Positions 36,615 to 46,187 of a DNA stretch of 64,000 nucleotides are shown one piece after another. The notes under the pieces were generated by a model that had not been told where the DNA came from, did no database searches, and saw only the letters and a program-made list of their open reading frames with translations. The position numbers were made by a program, and so were the translations under genes. Position 1 is the stretch's first letter; the number at the start of each line of letters is the position of its first letter. Origin of the DNA: Butyrivibrio sp. VCB2006 (GTDB taxonomy: Bacteria; Bacillota; Clostridia; Lachnospirales; Lachnospiraceae); NCBI RefSeq assembly GCF_000420945.1, contig NZ_ATVX01000018.1, positions 20,703 through 84,702 of the forward strand. The letters run 5' to 3'.

Positions 36615-37899
36615 TAATTCATTTCCTGAACATGGTCCAATAGATCCGGAAACAGGTAAAGAAGTACTCCTTTCCATTAAGAATATCGATATTACTTTCG
36701 GAAAGGGAGATAACGCTTTCAAGGCTGTTAAGGATGCCAGTTTTGATATTTATAAGGGCGAGACATTCTCACTTGTTGGTGAGTCTGGATCAGGTAAGAC
36801 CACAATCGGTCGTGCCGTTATCAGAGTTAATCCTTGTTCTGCCGGAGAAATCCAGTATAAGGGCGAGAGAATTTCCGGTAAGATTTCTAAGGCTCTTGAT
36901 AGAGAAGTTATCAGAAATATTCAGATGGTATTCCAGGATCCTGCTGCTTCCCTTAACGAGAGAGCAACAGTAGACTATATCATTTCCGAAGGTCTTTATA
37001 ACTTTCATCTGTTTGAGAACGAGGCCGACAGAGTACAGAAGGTTGAGAAGATGATCACAGAGGTTGGTCTTCTTCCTGAGCACCTTACTCGTTACCCTCA
37101 TGAGTTCTCCGGTGGACAGAGACAGCGTATTGGTCTTGCAAGAGCTATGGTTATGGAGCCTGAACTTGTTGTTGCGGATGAGCCTATTTCAGCGCTTGAC
37201 GTTTCAATCAGAGCTCAGATTCTGAACCTTCTTAAGAAGTTCCAGAAGGAGAGAGGCGTTTCATATCTCTTCATTGCACACGACCTTTCAATCGTAAGAT
37301 TTATTTCAGACCGTATCGGTGTTATTTATAAGGGTAACATCGTAGAGGTAGCTGAGACAGAAGAGCTTTTCCAGTATCCTCTTCATCCATATACAAAGTC
37401 GCTTATTTCAGCAGTACCTATTCCTGATCCTAAGCTTGAGAAGAACAAGGTTCTCTTCACTTATGATCCATCAGTTCATGACTATTCAGAAGATAAGCCT
37501 GAACTTGTAAACGTAGGTCATAACCACTTTGTATACGGTAACAAGAAGGAAATCGAGGAATACAAGAGACTTCGTGCTGAGAACAAGCCAATTCAGGCTG
37601 TTACAATTGATCCTGAAGAGGCTAAGAAGCAGAGCGCTAAGAACACAGAGTTCATGGGCATAGAAGAAACAGAAAGCAGTGAGATTTTAAGCGCTCCTAT
37701 CCATGATACAGGAAACGTTTGGCTTACAATCCTTTCATTCTTCCTTCCTATTTTAGGACTTATAGCTGCTTTCATTTTCAGAAAGAAGAACTATATCAGA
37801 AATTACAAGAAGTGTAAGAAGGGAGCCCTTGTGGGTCTTGCAGTTAGAGCAGCACTTATATTACTGTTCTGTATTTTCCTTGTTATAGCTACACTTTAA
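36607..37899 (+). CDS. oligopeptide ABC transporter ATPase (OppF-like) with C-terminal membrane helices
   Basis: A 430-residue ATPase. The first ~325 residues are a normal OppF: Walker A GESGSGKT at 58-65, [29 protein letters not shown] and AHDLS. The tail adds a linker and two hydrophobic segments near the end ([20 protein letters not shown] and [20 protein letters not shown]) separated by a basic loop ([15 protein letters not shown]). An ATPase subunit of an importer does not usually carry its own membrane anchor. ATG 36607 is supported by GGAGG at 36593-36597. The longer reading from 36583 is unlikely. A terminator follows. Confidence 0.88.
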   Translation: MANNSFPEHGPIDPETGKEVLLSIKNIDITFGKGDNAFKAVKDASFDIYKGETFSLVGESGSGKTTIGRAVIRVNPCSAGEIQYKGERISGKISKALDREVIRNIQMVFQDPAASLNERATVDYIISEGLYNFHLFENEADRVQKVEKMITEVGLLPEHLTRYPHEFSGGQRQRIGLARAMVMEPELVVADEPISALDVSIRAQILNLLKKFQKERGVSYLFIAHDLSIVRFISDRIGVIYKGNIVEVAETEELFQYPLHPYTKSLISAVPIPDPKLEKNKVLFTYDPSVHDYSEDKPELVNVGHNHFVYGNKKEIEEYKRLRAENKPIQAVTIDPEEAKKQSAKNTEFMGIEETESSEILSAPIHDTGNVWLTILSFFLPILGLIAAFIFRKKNYIRNYKKCKKGALVGLAVRAALILLFCIFLVIATL

Positions 37900-37915
37900 T
37901 TTAAGTACATTAGTT

Positions 37916-37976
37916 TATAGCCAATGTCATAAACTCGCATATTATGGGGATTTATTGACATTGGCTATATTTTTGA
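37916..37976 (+). terminator. terminator after the Opp operon
   Basis: TATAGCCAATGTCA at 37916-37930 pairs with TGACATTGGCTATA in the segment 37955-37969, followed by TTTTTG. The stem extends through a one-base bulge towards the loop. Confidence 0.85.
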
Positions 37977-38053
37977 GCTATATTATTGTTTAGAATTGCT
38001 AGAGGTCTGTGTGCAATAGAGCAATTCTAAATACTACTTTTAGGAGAATACAT

Positions 38054-38941
38054 ATGGTTTGCAGTATGACTGGCTTTGGTAGATGTGAAGTCACTGAAGG
38101 ACAGCGTAAATACACTGTCGAGCTCAAATCTGTTAATAACAGATATCTTGATCTGGGCCTTAAGATGCCCAAAAAGTTCAATGCTTTTGAAGCTAACATT
38201 CGTTCTGAACTAAAAAACTATATGAAACGTGGTAAAGTTGACGTTTTCATTAGTTATGAAGATTTTTCCGAATCTGACTCCAGGGTAAAATATAATAAAG
38301 CTATTGCAGAAGAATATTACAAGTATTTGAATGAGATGGCTTCAGATTTTGGTCTTGATAATGATGTGAGAATCTCTGTTCTTTCAAGATTTCCTGAAGT
38401 GTTTACCATGGAAGAGGAAGAACTTGACGAAGAGGAAGTTTGGAGTGGACTTAAGAAAGCTATAAATGGAGCCGGTAAGCAGTTCATGGAGTCCAGAGCC
38501 AAGGAAGGTGAATTTCTTTCCAGGGATCTTACAGAGAAGCTTGATGGTATGATGGAGAATGTTGAATTTATTACTGAGCGTTCTCCGGAAATCATTTCAG
38601 AGTACAAGGCTAAGCTTCGTGAGAAGATTGCAGATTTGTTAGAAGATAAGCAGGTTGATGAGAACCGTCTTGCTATGGAAGTTACTATTTATGCTGACAA
38701 AGTATGCGTAGATGAGGAACTTACCAGGCTCCGTAGCCATATTAAGGCTACCAAGGAAGCTCTTTTAAAGGGAGATGACAAGGAAGGTATTGGTAGAAAG
38801 CTTGATTTCCTTGCTCAGGAAATGAATAGAGAGGCTAACACTATTCTTTCCAAATCTACTGATCTTAAGATATCTGACAGAGGAATCGCACTCAAGACAG
38901 ATATTGAGAAGGTTAGAGAGCAGATACAAAACATAGAGTAA
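38054..38941 (+). CDS. yicC: YicC family endoribonuclease-like protein
   Basis: A 295-residue YicC protein, starting with the family-typical SMTGFGR motif right after the initiator region (MVCSMTGFGRCEV) and ending with the DUF1732 domain (KLDFLAQEMNREANTILSKS). YicC homologs act as endoribonucleases or RNase adaptors in RNA turnover. ATG 38054 is chosen because TAGGAG precedes it; the ORF reaches further upstream without a ribosome site. It leads a yicC-gmk-rpoZ group that is widely conserved in Firmicutes, supporting the assignment. Confidence 0.92.
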   Translation: MVCSMTGFGRCEVTEGQRKYTVELKSVNNRYLDLGLKMPKKFNAFEANIRSELKNYMKRGKVDVFISYEDFSESDSRVKYNKAIAEEYYKYLNEMASDFGLDNDVRISVLSRFPEVFTMEEEELDEEEVWSGLKKAINGAGKQFMESRAKEGEFLSRDLTEKLDGMMENVEFITERSPEIISEYKAKLREKIADLLEDKQVDENRLAMEVTIYADKVCVDEELTRLRSHIKATKEALLKGDDKEGIGRKLDFLAQEMNREANTILSKSTDLKISDRGIALKTDIEKVREQIQNIE

Positions 38942-38957
38942 GATTGAGAGTATTAAA

Positions 38958-39578
38958 ATGAATCGTAAAGGTATTATTATTGTTGTTTCGGGCTTTTCAG
39001 GGGCAGGAAAAGGCACTATAATGAAGGCTCTTACTGCTAAGTATGATCAGTATGCACTTTCTATCTCCGCAACTACCAGGGATCCAAGACCGGGTGAGCA
39101 GAATGGCAGAGAATATTTCTTTGTAAGCAATGAGGAATTTGAAAAACTTATTGCAGAGGATGGATTGATCGAGCATGCCGGATATGTTAATCATTACTAT
39201 GGAACACCCAGAAAGTTTGTAGAAGATAAACTTAAAGCGGGAATTGATGTTATACTAGAAATAGAGATTCAAGGTGCTCTTCAGGTCAAGAAGCAGTATC
39301 CGGAAGCAGTGCTTCTCTTTGTAATGCCACCTTCAGCAGCAGAGCTTGAGAAGAGACTTAGAGGCAGAGGAACAGAGTCTGATGAAGTTATCAGACAGAG
39401 ATTGTCCAGAGCTGTAGAAGAGTCAGTTGGAATTGAGAACTATGATTATATTGTAATTAATGATATACTCGATGATGCTGTCGAAAGAGTTCATGGTATA
39501 ATTACAGCTGCTCATGGAGCTCCTGAGAGAAATGCTGATTTTATAGCAGAAATCAGAGATGAACTTGAAAAATTATAA
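38958..39578 (+). CDS. gmk: guanylate kinase
   Basis: A 206-residue P-loop kinase that converts GMP to GDP. The P-loop is GFSGAGKGT at 12-20, with Phe in place of the usual Pro, and the GMP-binding segment is SATTRDPRPGEQNGREYFF. It follows yicC by 16 bases. The ribosome site upstream (TTGAGAGTAT) is weak. Confidence 0.95.
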   Translation: MNRKGIIIVVSGFSGAGKGTIMKALTAKYDQYALSISATTRDPRPGEQNGREYFFVSNEEFEKLIAEDGLIEHAGYVNHYYGTPRKFVEDKLKAGIDVILEIEIQGALQVKKQYPEAVLLFVMPPSAAELEKRLRGRGTESDEVIRQRLSRAVEESVGIENYDYIVINDILDDAVERVHGIITAAHGAPERNADFIAEIRDELEKL

Positions 39579-39668
39579 TTTTGTTAGTTAATACACTGTT
39601 ATTTATCTAAGTGTTTTACTATATTAAAGATGAATGTTTATTGCGTAAGACGCAGGAAAGGATTTTAT

Positions 39669-39959
39669 ATGATACACCCATCTTATGTTGATCTTATGAA
39701 GGTTGTTAACAAGGGAGTTGAAGAGGGCGAGGAGCCAGTTATCAGCTCAAGATATTCAGTAGTCATGGCTACAGCTAAGAGAGCAAGACAGATCATTGCC
39801 GGTGACGAGCCAATGGTTAAGGTTAAGGACAAGCAGAAGCCTCTTTCAATTGCTGTAGATGAGATGAATCAGGATACTCTTCGTATTCTTACAGATGAAG
39901 AGAAGGAAGAGCTTGAGACAAAGGCAGAGAACACTGAGGAAGCATCAGAGAACGAATAA
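39669..39959 (+). CDS. rpoZ: RNA polymerase omega subunit
   Basis: A 96-residue omega protein. The core starts MIHPSYVDLMKVVN and has the omega-typical SSRYSVVMATAKRARQI helix, then PLSIAVDEM and an acidic tail. ATG 39669 is chosen by homology and AGGAAAGG upstream; the longer reading from 39630 adds 13 unrelated residues. rimO starts three bases after the stop. Confidence 0.92.
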   Translation: MIHPSYVDLMKVVNKGVEEGEEPVISSRYSVVMATAKRARQIIAGDEPMVKVKDKQKPLSIAVDEMNQDTLRILTDEEKEELETKAENTEEASENE

Positions 39960-39962
39960 TAT

Positions 39963-41318
39963 ATGAAAATTTTGTTTGTGTCACTTGGATGTGACAAGAA
40001 TAGAGTTGATACTGAGGTTATGCTTGGTATGTTAGCTAGCCGTGGTTACAGCTTTACAGATGACGAACTAGAAGCAGAAGCAGCAGTTGTTAACACCTGC
40101 TGCTTTATCAATGATGCCAAGGAAGAGAGTATAAACACTATTTTGGAATTAGCTGAGCGGAGAAAATCCGGTCAGCTTAAAGCGCTTATAGTAACAGGAT
40201 GTCTGGCACAGCGCTATCAGGAAGAAATTCAGAAGGAAATACCTGAGGTTGATGAGATTTTAGGTATTTCTTCCACAGATAAGATCATTGATGCTCTTGA
40301 TGAGACAATTAAGAGAAACAAGCTTTTTACACATAAGAACTATTTTGATGATATCAATAGAAAGCCTATTGGTGGACTTAAGAGAGTAATCACTACAGGC
40401 GGCCTCTTTAACTACCTTAAGATAGCAGAGGGCTGTGATAAGCGCTGTACATATTGTATTATTCCTAAGGTTAGAGGCTCTTATAGAAGTGTTCCTATGG
40501 AGCAGCTCCTTGAAGATGCCAGAAACCTCGCAGAAGCAGGAGTAACTGAGCTTTTGCTTGTTGCACAGGAAACAACACTTTATGGTACTGACCTGTACGG
40601 AGAAAAGAAGCTTCCTGAGCTTTTAAATAAGCTTTGTGAGATAGAGGGCTTTAAGTGGATAAGAATTCTGTATTGTTATCCTGAGGAAATTACAGAAGAG
40701 CTTATTCAGACAATCAAAGCTCAGCCCAAGATATGTCACTATCTTGATATTCCGATTCAGTCTGGTTCAGACAGAATCCTTAAGAAGATGGGTAGACGAA
40801 CCAATAATGCTGAGATCAGAGCTCTTGTGCAGCATCTTAGAGAAGAGATTCCTGATATCTGTATCAGAACAACACTTATAAGTGGATTCCCCGGAGAAAC
40901 TGCTGCAGACCACAATGAGACCTATGATCTTGTAAGAGATCTTAGATTCGACAGACTGGGAGTGTTCACATATTCTCAGGAGGAGGATACACCTGCCGCT
41001 ACGATGCCTGATCAGGTGACGGAAAGAGTCAAGAATACCAGACGCAATAAGCTTATGAGACTTCAGCAGGAAATAGCTTTTGAAATGGCTGAGGAAATGG
41101 TAGGACGGACTGTGGAAGCTGTCATTGAAGGCAGAATTACAGATGCGGATGATGATGACGGATTGTCCTATGTTGCCAGAACTTACAAGGACGCACCGGA
41201 TATTGATGGGTATGTATTTGTCACTGGTGTAAAGCGTGAGCTTATGACCGGTGATTATATAAAAGTATTGATAACAGGCTCAAATGAGTATGATTTGATT
41301 GGGGAGGAGACATCATGA
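39963..41318 (+). CDS. rimO: ribosomal protein S12 methylthiotransferase
   Basis: A 451-residue radical SAM methylthiotransferase that modifies an Asp of ribosomal protein S12. The N-terminal UPF0004 domain begins FVSLGCDKNRVDTEVM with its own cluster cysteines. The radical SAM cluster cysteines are Cys158, Cys162 and Cys165 (CDKRCTYC), followed by IPKVRGSYRS. The C-terminal TRAM domain includes EAVIEGR. It overlaps pgsA by four bases. Confidence 0.94.
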   Translation: MKILFVSLGCDKNRVDTEVMLGMLASRGYSFTDDELEAEAAVVNTCCFINDAKEESINTILELAERRKSGQLKALIVTGCLAQRYQEEIQKEIPEVDEILGISSTDKIIDALDETIKRNKLFTHKNYFDDINRKPIGGLKRVITTGGLFNYLKIAEGCDKRCTYCIIPKVRGSYRSVPMEQLLEDARNLAEAGVTELLLVAQETTLYGTDLYGEKKLPELLNKLCEIEGFKWIRILYCYPEEITEELIQTIKAQPKICHYLDIPIQSGSDRILKKMGRRTNNAEIRALVQHLREEIPDICIRTTLISGFPGETAADHNETYDLVRDLRFDRLGVFTYSQEEDTPAATMPDQVTERVKNTRRNKLMRLQQEIAFEMAEEMVGRTVEAVIEGRITDADDDDGLSYVARTYKDAPDIDGYVFVTGVKRELMTGDYIKVLITGSNEYDLIGEETS

Positions 41319-41863
41319 ATTTACCAAATAAGTTAACCGTTCTTCGAGTTGTACTAATTCCGTTTTTTGTAGCATTTTTGCTTCTTAGTCCCGGAAATGA
41401 CACCTTTAAGTGGATTGCAATGGCAATCTTTATTTTGGCAAGCTTAACGGATATGCTTGATGGCAAGATTGCCAGAAAATACAACCTTATCACGGACTTT
41501 GGTAAATTTATGGATCCGCTGGCAGATAAGCTTCTTGTATGTAGTGCTATGATCTGCCTGATTGAACTTGGCCGCATTCCTTCTTGGATTGTTGTAATAA
41601 TAATCGCAAGAGAATTTATAATCAGCGGCTTCAGACTCATTGCAGCTGATAATGGAAGAGTAATTGCTGCAAGCTATTGGGGAAAGTTTAAGACAACCTT
41701 CCAGATGATCATGGTAATTTTGATGATTGCCAATCTTGGAGATATTGTTCCGTTTTATAATCTTGTAACACAGATTATTATGTGGGTCGCACTTGCGCTC
41801 ACCATCATTTCGCTCGTAGATTACATAGTTAAGAATAAAGACGTTATGAGCGGAGACATGTAA
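41315..41863 (+). CDS. pgsA: CDP-diacylglycerol-glycerol-3-phosphate 3-phosphatidyltransferase
   Basis: A 182-residue membrane enzyme that makes phosphatidylglycerol phosphate. It has the CDP-alcohol phosphotransferase motif with DMLDGKIARKYNLITDFGKF then DPLADK, and four to five hydrophobic helices. It begins NLPNKLTVLRV, typical of PgsA, and overlaps the rimO stop (ATGA). Confidence 0.94.
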   Translation: MNLPNKLTVLRVVLIPFFVAFLLLSPGNDTFKWIAMAIFILASLTDMLDGKIARKYNLITDFGKFMDPLADKLLVCSAMICLIELGRIPSWIVVIIIAREFIISGFRLIAADNGRVIAASYWGKFKTTFQMIMVILMIANLGDIVPFYNLVTQIIMWVALALTIISLVDYIVKNKDVMSGDM

Positions 41864-41948
41864 GCGATATATGGATGAGAACGAAGTGGAGTCATGCGTT
41901 TATCGCGTATTAGTAGTTATTGTTTTATTTTAGAAGTAAGAGAGTTTT

Positions 41949-44003
41949 ATGAGTAAAGATTTAGAAAAAGAAATACTTAATAATCAGGAGAACTTTGAAG
42001 AGAAGGCTCTTGATAAAAAATCAAAGAAAGAGGACGAAGAGAAGATTCGCTACGACGAATCAGGACTGGATGAAAGAATTATAAGAGCTGTTACAGAGAT
42101 GGGCTTTGAGTATATGTCACCTATCCAGAAGGCAGCTATTCCTGTAATGATACAGGGGAAAGATATAATAGGACAGGCGCAGACCGGAACCGGTAAGACT
42201 GCTGCTTTTGGTATCCCACTTCTTCAGCAGGTGGATCCAAATAATAAGCATCTTCAGGCAGTTGTTCTGTGTCCTACAAGAGAGCTTGCAATGCAGGCTG
42301 CTGATGATATCAGAGATTTTGCCAAGTTTATGTTTGGAATCAAGGTTCTCGCAGTTTATGGCGGACAGGATATTTCCAGACAGATCAAGGCGCTTTCAAA
42401 TGGTGTACAGATTGTGGTTGGAACTCCGGGACGTGTTATGGACCACATGCGAAGACACACTATGAAGATGAAGGACGTTAAGGTCCTTGTTCTTGATGAA
42501 GCTGATGAAATGCTTGACATGGGCTTCAGAGAGGATATTGAGACTATTCTTCAGGGAATGCCCGAGGAAAGACAGACAGCTCTTTTCTCAGCAACTATGC
42601 CTGAAGCAATTCTTAAGATTACCAAGACATATCAAAAGAGTGATGCTGAGTACATCAAGATGACTCCTAAGGAAATAACTGTAGCTGCCATCGAGCAGGC
42701 TTACTACAGAGTTCCTCAGAAGATGAAAGAAGAAGTTCTTGTAAGACTTATGGATTATTATAATCCTTCAAGATCACTTATTTTCTGTAACACTAAGAGA
42801 ATGGTTGATCAGCTTGCTGAGAGCCTTAAGGGCAAGGGATATCTTGCAGACGGACTTCACGGCGATCTTTCACAGAACCAGAGAGATACAGTTATGAATC
42901 TCTTCAGAAGTGGAAGAATCAATATTCTCATAGCAACAGACGTTGCAGCAAGAGGTATTGATGTTAGCGGTGTAGAAGCTGTATTTAACTATGATATACC
43001 GGAAGATATAGAATATTACGTACATAGAATCGGTCGTACAGGTAGAGCCGGCAGAAGCGGTAAGAGCTTTACACTTGTTGGCGGCAGAGAGATGTACAAG
43101 CTCAGAGAAATCGAGAAGGTTTGTCACACTAAAATTGAGGAAAGACACGTACCTAAGGCAAAAGAGATTACAAGAGTTAAATCTCAGAAGGTATTTGCTG
43201 AAGTAATAGATATTATTGAGAATAGTGATATTACTCAGGCTCTTGAGTTTGTTAACCAGAAGGTTGAAGAAGGCGAGTATACTGCAGAGCAGCTTGCAGC
43301 CGGCTTTATGAAACTCAGGATGGGTGCTGATATTGAGGACCTTGTTCTCTTTGAAAAGTCTGATAGAAACCGCAGAGATTTTAAGACTCGTGGTGAAAGA
43401 GACAGAGATGGTAAGGGTAGACGTGACGGAAGACGCTCTGACAGAGAGGGCAGAGGCCGTGATGGTAGACGCTCTGACAAAGAAGGCCGAAACCGTGATG
43501 GTAGACGTTCTGATAGAGATAATCGTTCTCACAGAAAAGAAAATTCAAAGGGCTTTGATAAGAAGGCTACCGAGAATGAACTTTTCCCTAAGCCACGTAA
43601 GAAACAGAAGCCTTTAAATGATCATGATGGTTTTACCAAGAATACAGGCCTTGATGAGAGTCTCATTGCCAGCATAAAGGCTGACAGGGATAAGGCGTCT
43701 GAGAGAGCATCAGAGGGATCAAAAAAATCTTCTGACAGCAGAAAGTATGAAAGAAAGAATAAGAAAAGCGACGGATTTGAGAATGTAGGACGCATTAACA
43801 TCAAAGGGGAAGGTTCTACAAAATCATGGTACATGGAGGACACTCCAAGGAAAAAGAAGGCAGATAAGCCTGATACAGATACCATGAATGTTTCTAAATC
43901 CGACAAGAAGGCTATTAAAGCCGAAAATAAAAAGAGAAGCCTTGATTACCTGGCTGATGTAAGCAGTCTTGTGATGGAGAGCTTTGGCAAGCGTAAAAAG
44001 TAA
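41949..44003 (+). CDS. DEAD-box RNA helicase with a long basic tail
   Basis: A 684-residue ATP-dependent RNA helicase of the DeaD/CshA type. Motifs in order are the Q motif (SPIQKAAIP), AQTGTGKT (I), PTRELA (Ia), DEAD (II), SAT (III), ARGID (V) and HRIGRTGR (VI). After residue ~470 the chain is low-complexity: imperfect GRRSDREGR-type repeats encoded around 43400-43540, then Lys/Asp/Ser-rich sequence, which would bind RNA without a folded domain. It may act in ribosome assembly or cold-adapted RNA decay. The repeats are inside the coding sequence and are not a CRISPR array. Confidence 0.93.
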   Translation: MSKDLEKEILNNQENFEEKALDKKSKKEDEEKIRYDESGLDERIIRAVTEMGFEYMSPIQKAAIPVMIQGKDIIGQAQTGTGKTAAFGIPLLQQVDPNNKHLQAVVLCPTRELAMQAADDIRDFAKFMFGIKVLAVYGGQDISRQIKALSNGVQIVVGTPGRVMDHMRRHTMKMKDVKVLVLDEADEMLDMGFREDIETILQGMPEERQTALFSATMPEAILKITKTYQKSDAEYIKMTPKEITVAAIEQAYYRVPQKMKEEVLVRLMDYYNPSRSLIFCNTKRMVDQLAESLKGKGYLADGLHGDLSQNQRDTVMNLFRSGRINILIATDVAARGIDVSGVEAVFNYDIPEDIEYYVHRIGRTGRAGRSGKSFTLVGGREMYKLREIEKVCHTKIEERHVPKAKEITRVKSQKVFAEVIDIIENSDITQALEFVNQKVEEGEYTAEQLAAGFMKLRMGADIEDLVLFEKSDRNRRDFKTRGERDRDGKGRRDGRRSDREGRGRDGRRSDKEGRNRDGRRSDRDNRSHRKENSKGFDKKATENELFPKPRKKQKPLNDHDGFTKNTGLDESLIASIKADRDKASERASEGSKKSSDSRKYERKNKKSDGFENVGRINIKGEGSTKSWYMEDTPRKKKADKPDTDTMNVSKSDKKAIKAENKKRSLDYLADVSSLVMESFGKRKK

Positions 44004-44027
44004 TAAAGCTTGGAAACGGGGGATTGT

Positions 44028-45239
44028 ATGGCTGAAGTAAAAACTTCTAAAGCTAGATTCAACAGATTTAGAGCCAAGGTTTTTAACATGGTCAGTACAG
44101 GGGTTATAGATGAGCCCTTAAACCGTTTTTATGATGTGCTTAGCATTATTGCTCTTGCACTTAACCTTTTTGCGGCATTTGCGATTACATTTGATTACAT
44201 GGAGGAGCACTATAAAGGGCTCCTCCTTGCTATTGAAGCAGTTACGACATTCTTCTTTGCAATTGATTATTGTCTAAGAGTCTTTACAGCCAAGGAGCTG
44301 TATCCTAAGTTTTCAGAGCAAAAATCAGTATTAAGATACGTCTTTTCTTTTACAGGATTAATTGATCTGTTATCATTTTTGCCTTATTATCTTCCTGTAT
44401 TTTTCCCGGCAGGCTCTGCTGTGTTTAGAATGTTCCGTGTAGCAAGGATTCTAAGGCTCTTTAGAATCAATTCCTATTATGACCAGTTAAATGTTATTAC
44501 CGAGGTCCTTTACAGTAAAAAGCAGCAGTTATTGGCGTCTGTTTTTATCATCTTAATACTGATGCTTGCATCAAGTCTTTGCATGTACAGTGTTGAACAT
44601 GACGCTCAGCCTGATGTTTTCCAAAATGCATTTTCGGGTATATGGTGGGCTACATCAACCCTACTAACCGTTGGTTATGGAGATATCTATCCTGTAACTA
44701 TTATGGGTAAGATACTTGGTATATTCATAAGTTTTCTTGGAGTTGGAATGGTAGCTATCCCAACAGGTATTATTAGTGCCGGCTTCGTTGAACAGTACCA
44801 GAAGCTTAAGACTGTGGGAGATTATGCTGAAGAGGAAAACATACATTTTATCAGGGCTAAGCTTTCTGAAAAAGACAGTTGGACCGGTAAGAAGATTATT
44901 GATCTTCATATGCCTAAAGACATTATGATTGTGGCTATTCAGAGAAAGAAAGACACTATTATTCCAAGGGGACAGACTGTTCTTGAAAGCGGCGATATTG
45001 TTGTAATGTGCGCTGAGAAGATCAAAGAAATCCAGCCGATTGACCTTAAGGAAATCACCATTAATGAGGGACACTCCTGGAACGGTTTGGCTATTAAGGA
45101 CATTGATATTTCAAGGCAGAGTTATATTTTCATGATAAGGCGAAAGGGGAAGGCCATTATCCCAAGGGGAAGCCTTGTAATTAAGGCAGGAGATGTGGTT
45201 CTCTTATATGAGAAGCATCCTAAGAGTGACTTGGCCTGA
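44028..45239 (+). CDS. voltage-gated potassium channel-like protein with two TrkA-C domains
   Basis: A 403-residue protein with six membrane helices. The S4-like segment FRMFRVARILRLFRI carries regularly spaced arginines and the selectivity filter TVGYGD is at 214-219, as in Kv channels. Two tandem TrkA-C/RCK-C domains follow (IIPRGQTVLESGD and IIPRGSLVIKAGD); there is no Rossmann RCK-N domain. Such modules bind small regulatory ligands. ATG 44028 is taken over the TTG at 44010, with ACGGGGGA between them as ribosome site. Confidence 0.9.
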   Translation: MAEVKTSKARFNRFRAKVFNMVSTGVIDEPLNRFYDVLSIIALALNLFAAFAITFDYMEEHYKGLLLAIEAVTTFFFAIDYCLRVFTAKELYPKFSEQKSVLRYVFSFTGLIDLLSFLPYYLPVFFPAGSAVFRMFRVARILRLFRINSYYDQLNVITEVLYSKKQQLLASVFIILILMLASSLCMYSVEHDAQPDVFQNAFSGIWWATSTLLTVGYGDIYPVTIMGKILGIFISFLGVGMVAIPTGIISAGFVEQYQKLKTVGDYAEEENIHFIRAKLSEKDSWTGKKIIDLHMPKDIMIVAIQRKKDTIIPRGQTVLESGDIVVMCAEKIKEIQPIDLKEITINEGHSWNGLAIKDIDISRQSYIFMIRRKGKAIIPRGSLVIKAGDVVLLYEKHPKSDLA

Positions 45240-45304
45240 ACTAAAAACTAAAATGATAATTCATGATGATATAGTTAATTAAAAGATTGAGAGAAATACA
45301 ATAC

Positions 45305-46159
45305 ATGTTTGATTTAGAAACTAAGAAAAAAGTACTAAAGGATACAGAATTATTTGTCCTGGATATGGACGGAACATTTTATCTTGATAATGATATTTTG
45401 GATGGCGCCCTTGATTTTCTTGATGCAGTGAAAAATGCAGGCAAGGACTATCTGTTTTTTACCAATAATTCATCCACATCACCGGTTCTTTATATTGAGA
45501 AGCTTGCAAGGATGAACTGCCATATCAATAGAGATCAGATCATGACCTCAGGGGATGTGATGATAAGATACCTTAATGCTAATTATCCGGATAAGAGCGT
45601 ATATCTTCTTGGAACCGAACCTCTTATTGAGGATTTTGAAAAGGGAGGTATCAATTTATTTACTCCCGAGATTGATGTGACAGAAGGCTTTGTTCCGGCT
45701 GATACTAACAATATTCCGGATATCGTTGTCATAGGCTTTGATAAGACACTTACCTACGAAAAGCTTACTAATGCCTGCACGTACATAAGAAAAGGAGCTC
45801 TTTTTTTGGCAACACATCTTGATATAAATTGTCCTGTAAAGGGAGGATTTATTCCGGATTGTGGCATGATGTGCGATGCAATTACACTTTCTACAGGGGT
45901 TGAGCCTAAGTATGTAGGCAAGCCTTTTGCTGAAACTGTAGATATGGTAGTCGATAAGACCAAAGTGGACAAGGATAAGATTACTTTTGTTGGGGACAGA
46001 TTGTACACGGATGTTGCCACAGGGGTAAAAAATGGTGCTAAAGGCGTTTTGGTATTAACAGGAGAAGCAGGACTGGATGATATCCCTAAATCGGATGTTA
46101 AGCCTGACGCTGTTTATGAAGGCATAGGAGAAATGGGAAAGCTTCTTACGCAGATCTAA
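45305..46159 (+). CDS. HAD-IIA family phosphatase (NagD-like)
   Basis: A 284-residue haloacid dehalogenase phosphatase of the NagD subfamily. The nucleophile motif is LDMDGTFYLD with Asp20 and Asp22, motif II is FFTNNSS, and motif IV is GDRLYTDVATGVKNGA. The capped HAD-IIA enzymes act on sugar phosphates and nucleotides; the substrate is not determinable here. ATG 45305 is chosen; the ORF extends to TTG 45287 but a GAGAG site lies between. Confidence 0.88.
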   Translation: MFDLETKKKVLKDTELFVLDMDGTFYLDNDILDGALDFLDAVKNAGKDYLFFTNNSSTSPVLYIEKLARMNCHINRDQIMTSGDVMIRYLNANYPDKSVYLLGTEPLIEDFEKGGINLFTPEIDVTEGFVPADTNNIPDIVVIGFDKTLTYEKLTNACTYIRKGALFLATHLDINCPVKGGFIPDCGMMCDAITLSTGVEPKYVGKPFAETVDMVVDKTKVDKDKITFVGDRLYTDVATGVKNGAKGVLVLTGEAGLDDIPKSDVKPDAVYEGIGEMGKLLTQI

Positions 46160-46187
46160 AACTTAGGAATGTATTTCGGGGGAAAAC

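Noticed and set aside
42870..43532. 220-codon minus-strand reading frame opposite the DEAD-box helicase
   Set aside because: It is the antisense shadow of a clear helicase gene; its Ser/Thr/Val repeats mirror the Arg/Asp-rich tail.
43400..43540. Tandem repeats that could suggest a CRISPR array
   Set aside because: They are in-frame coding repeats for a basic tail, without unique spacers of constant length.
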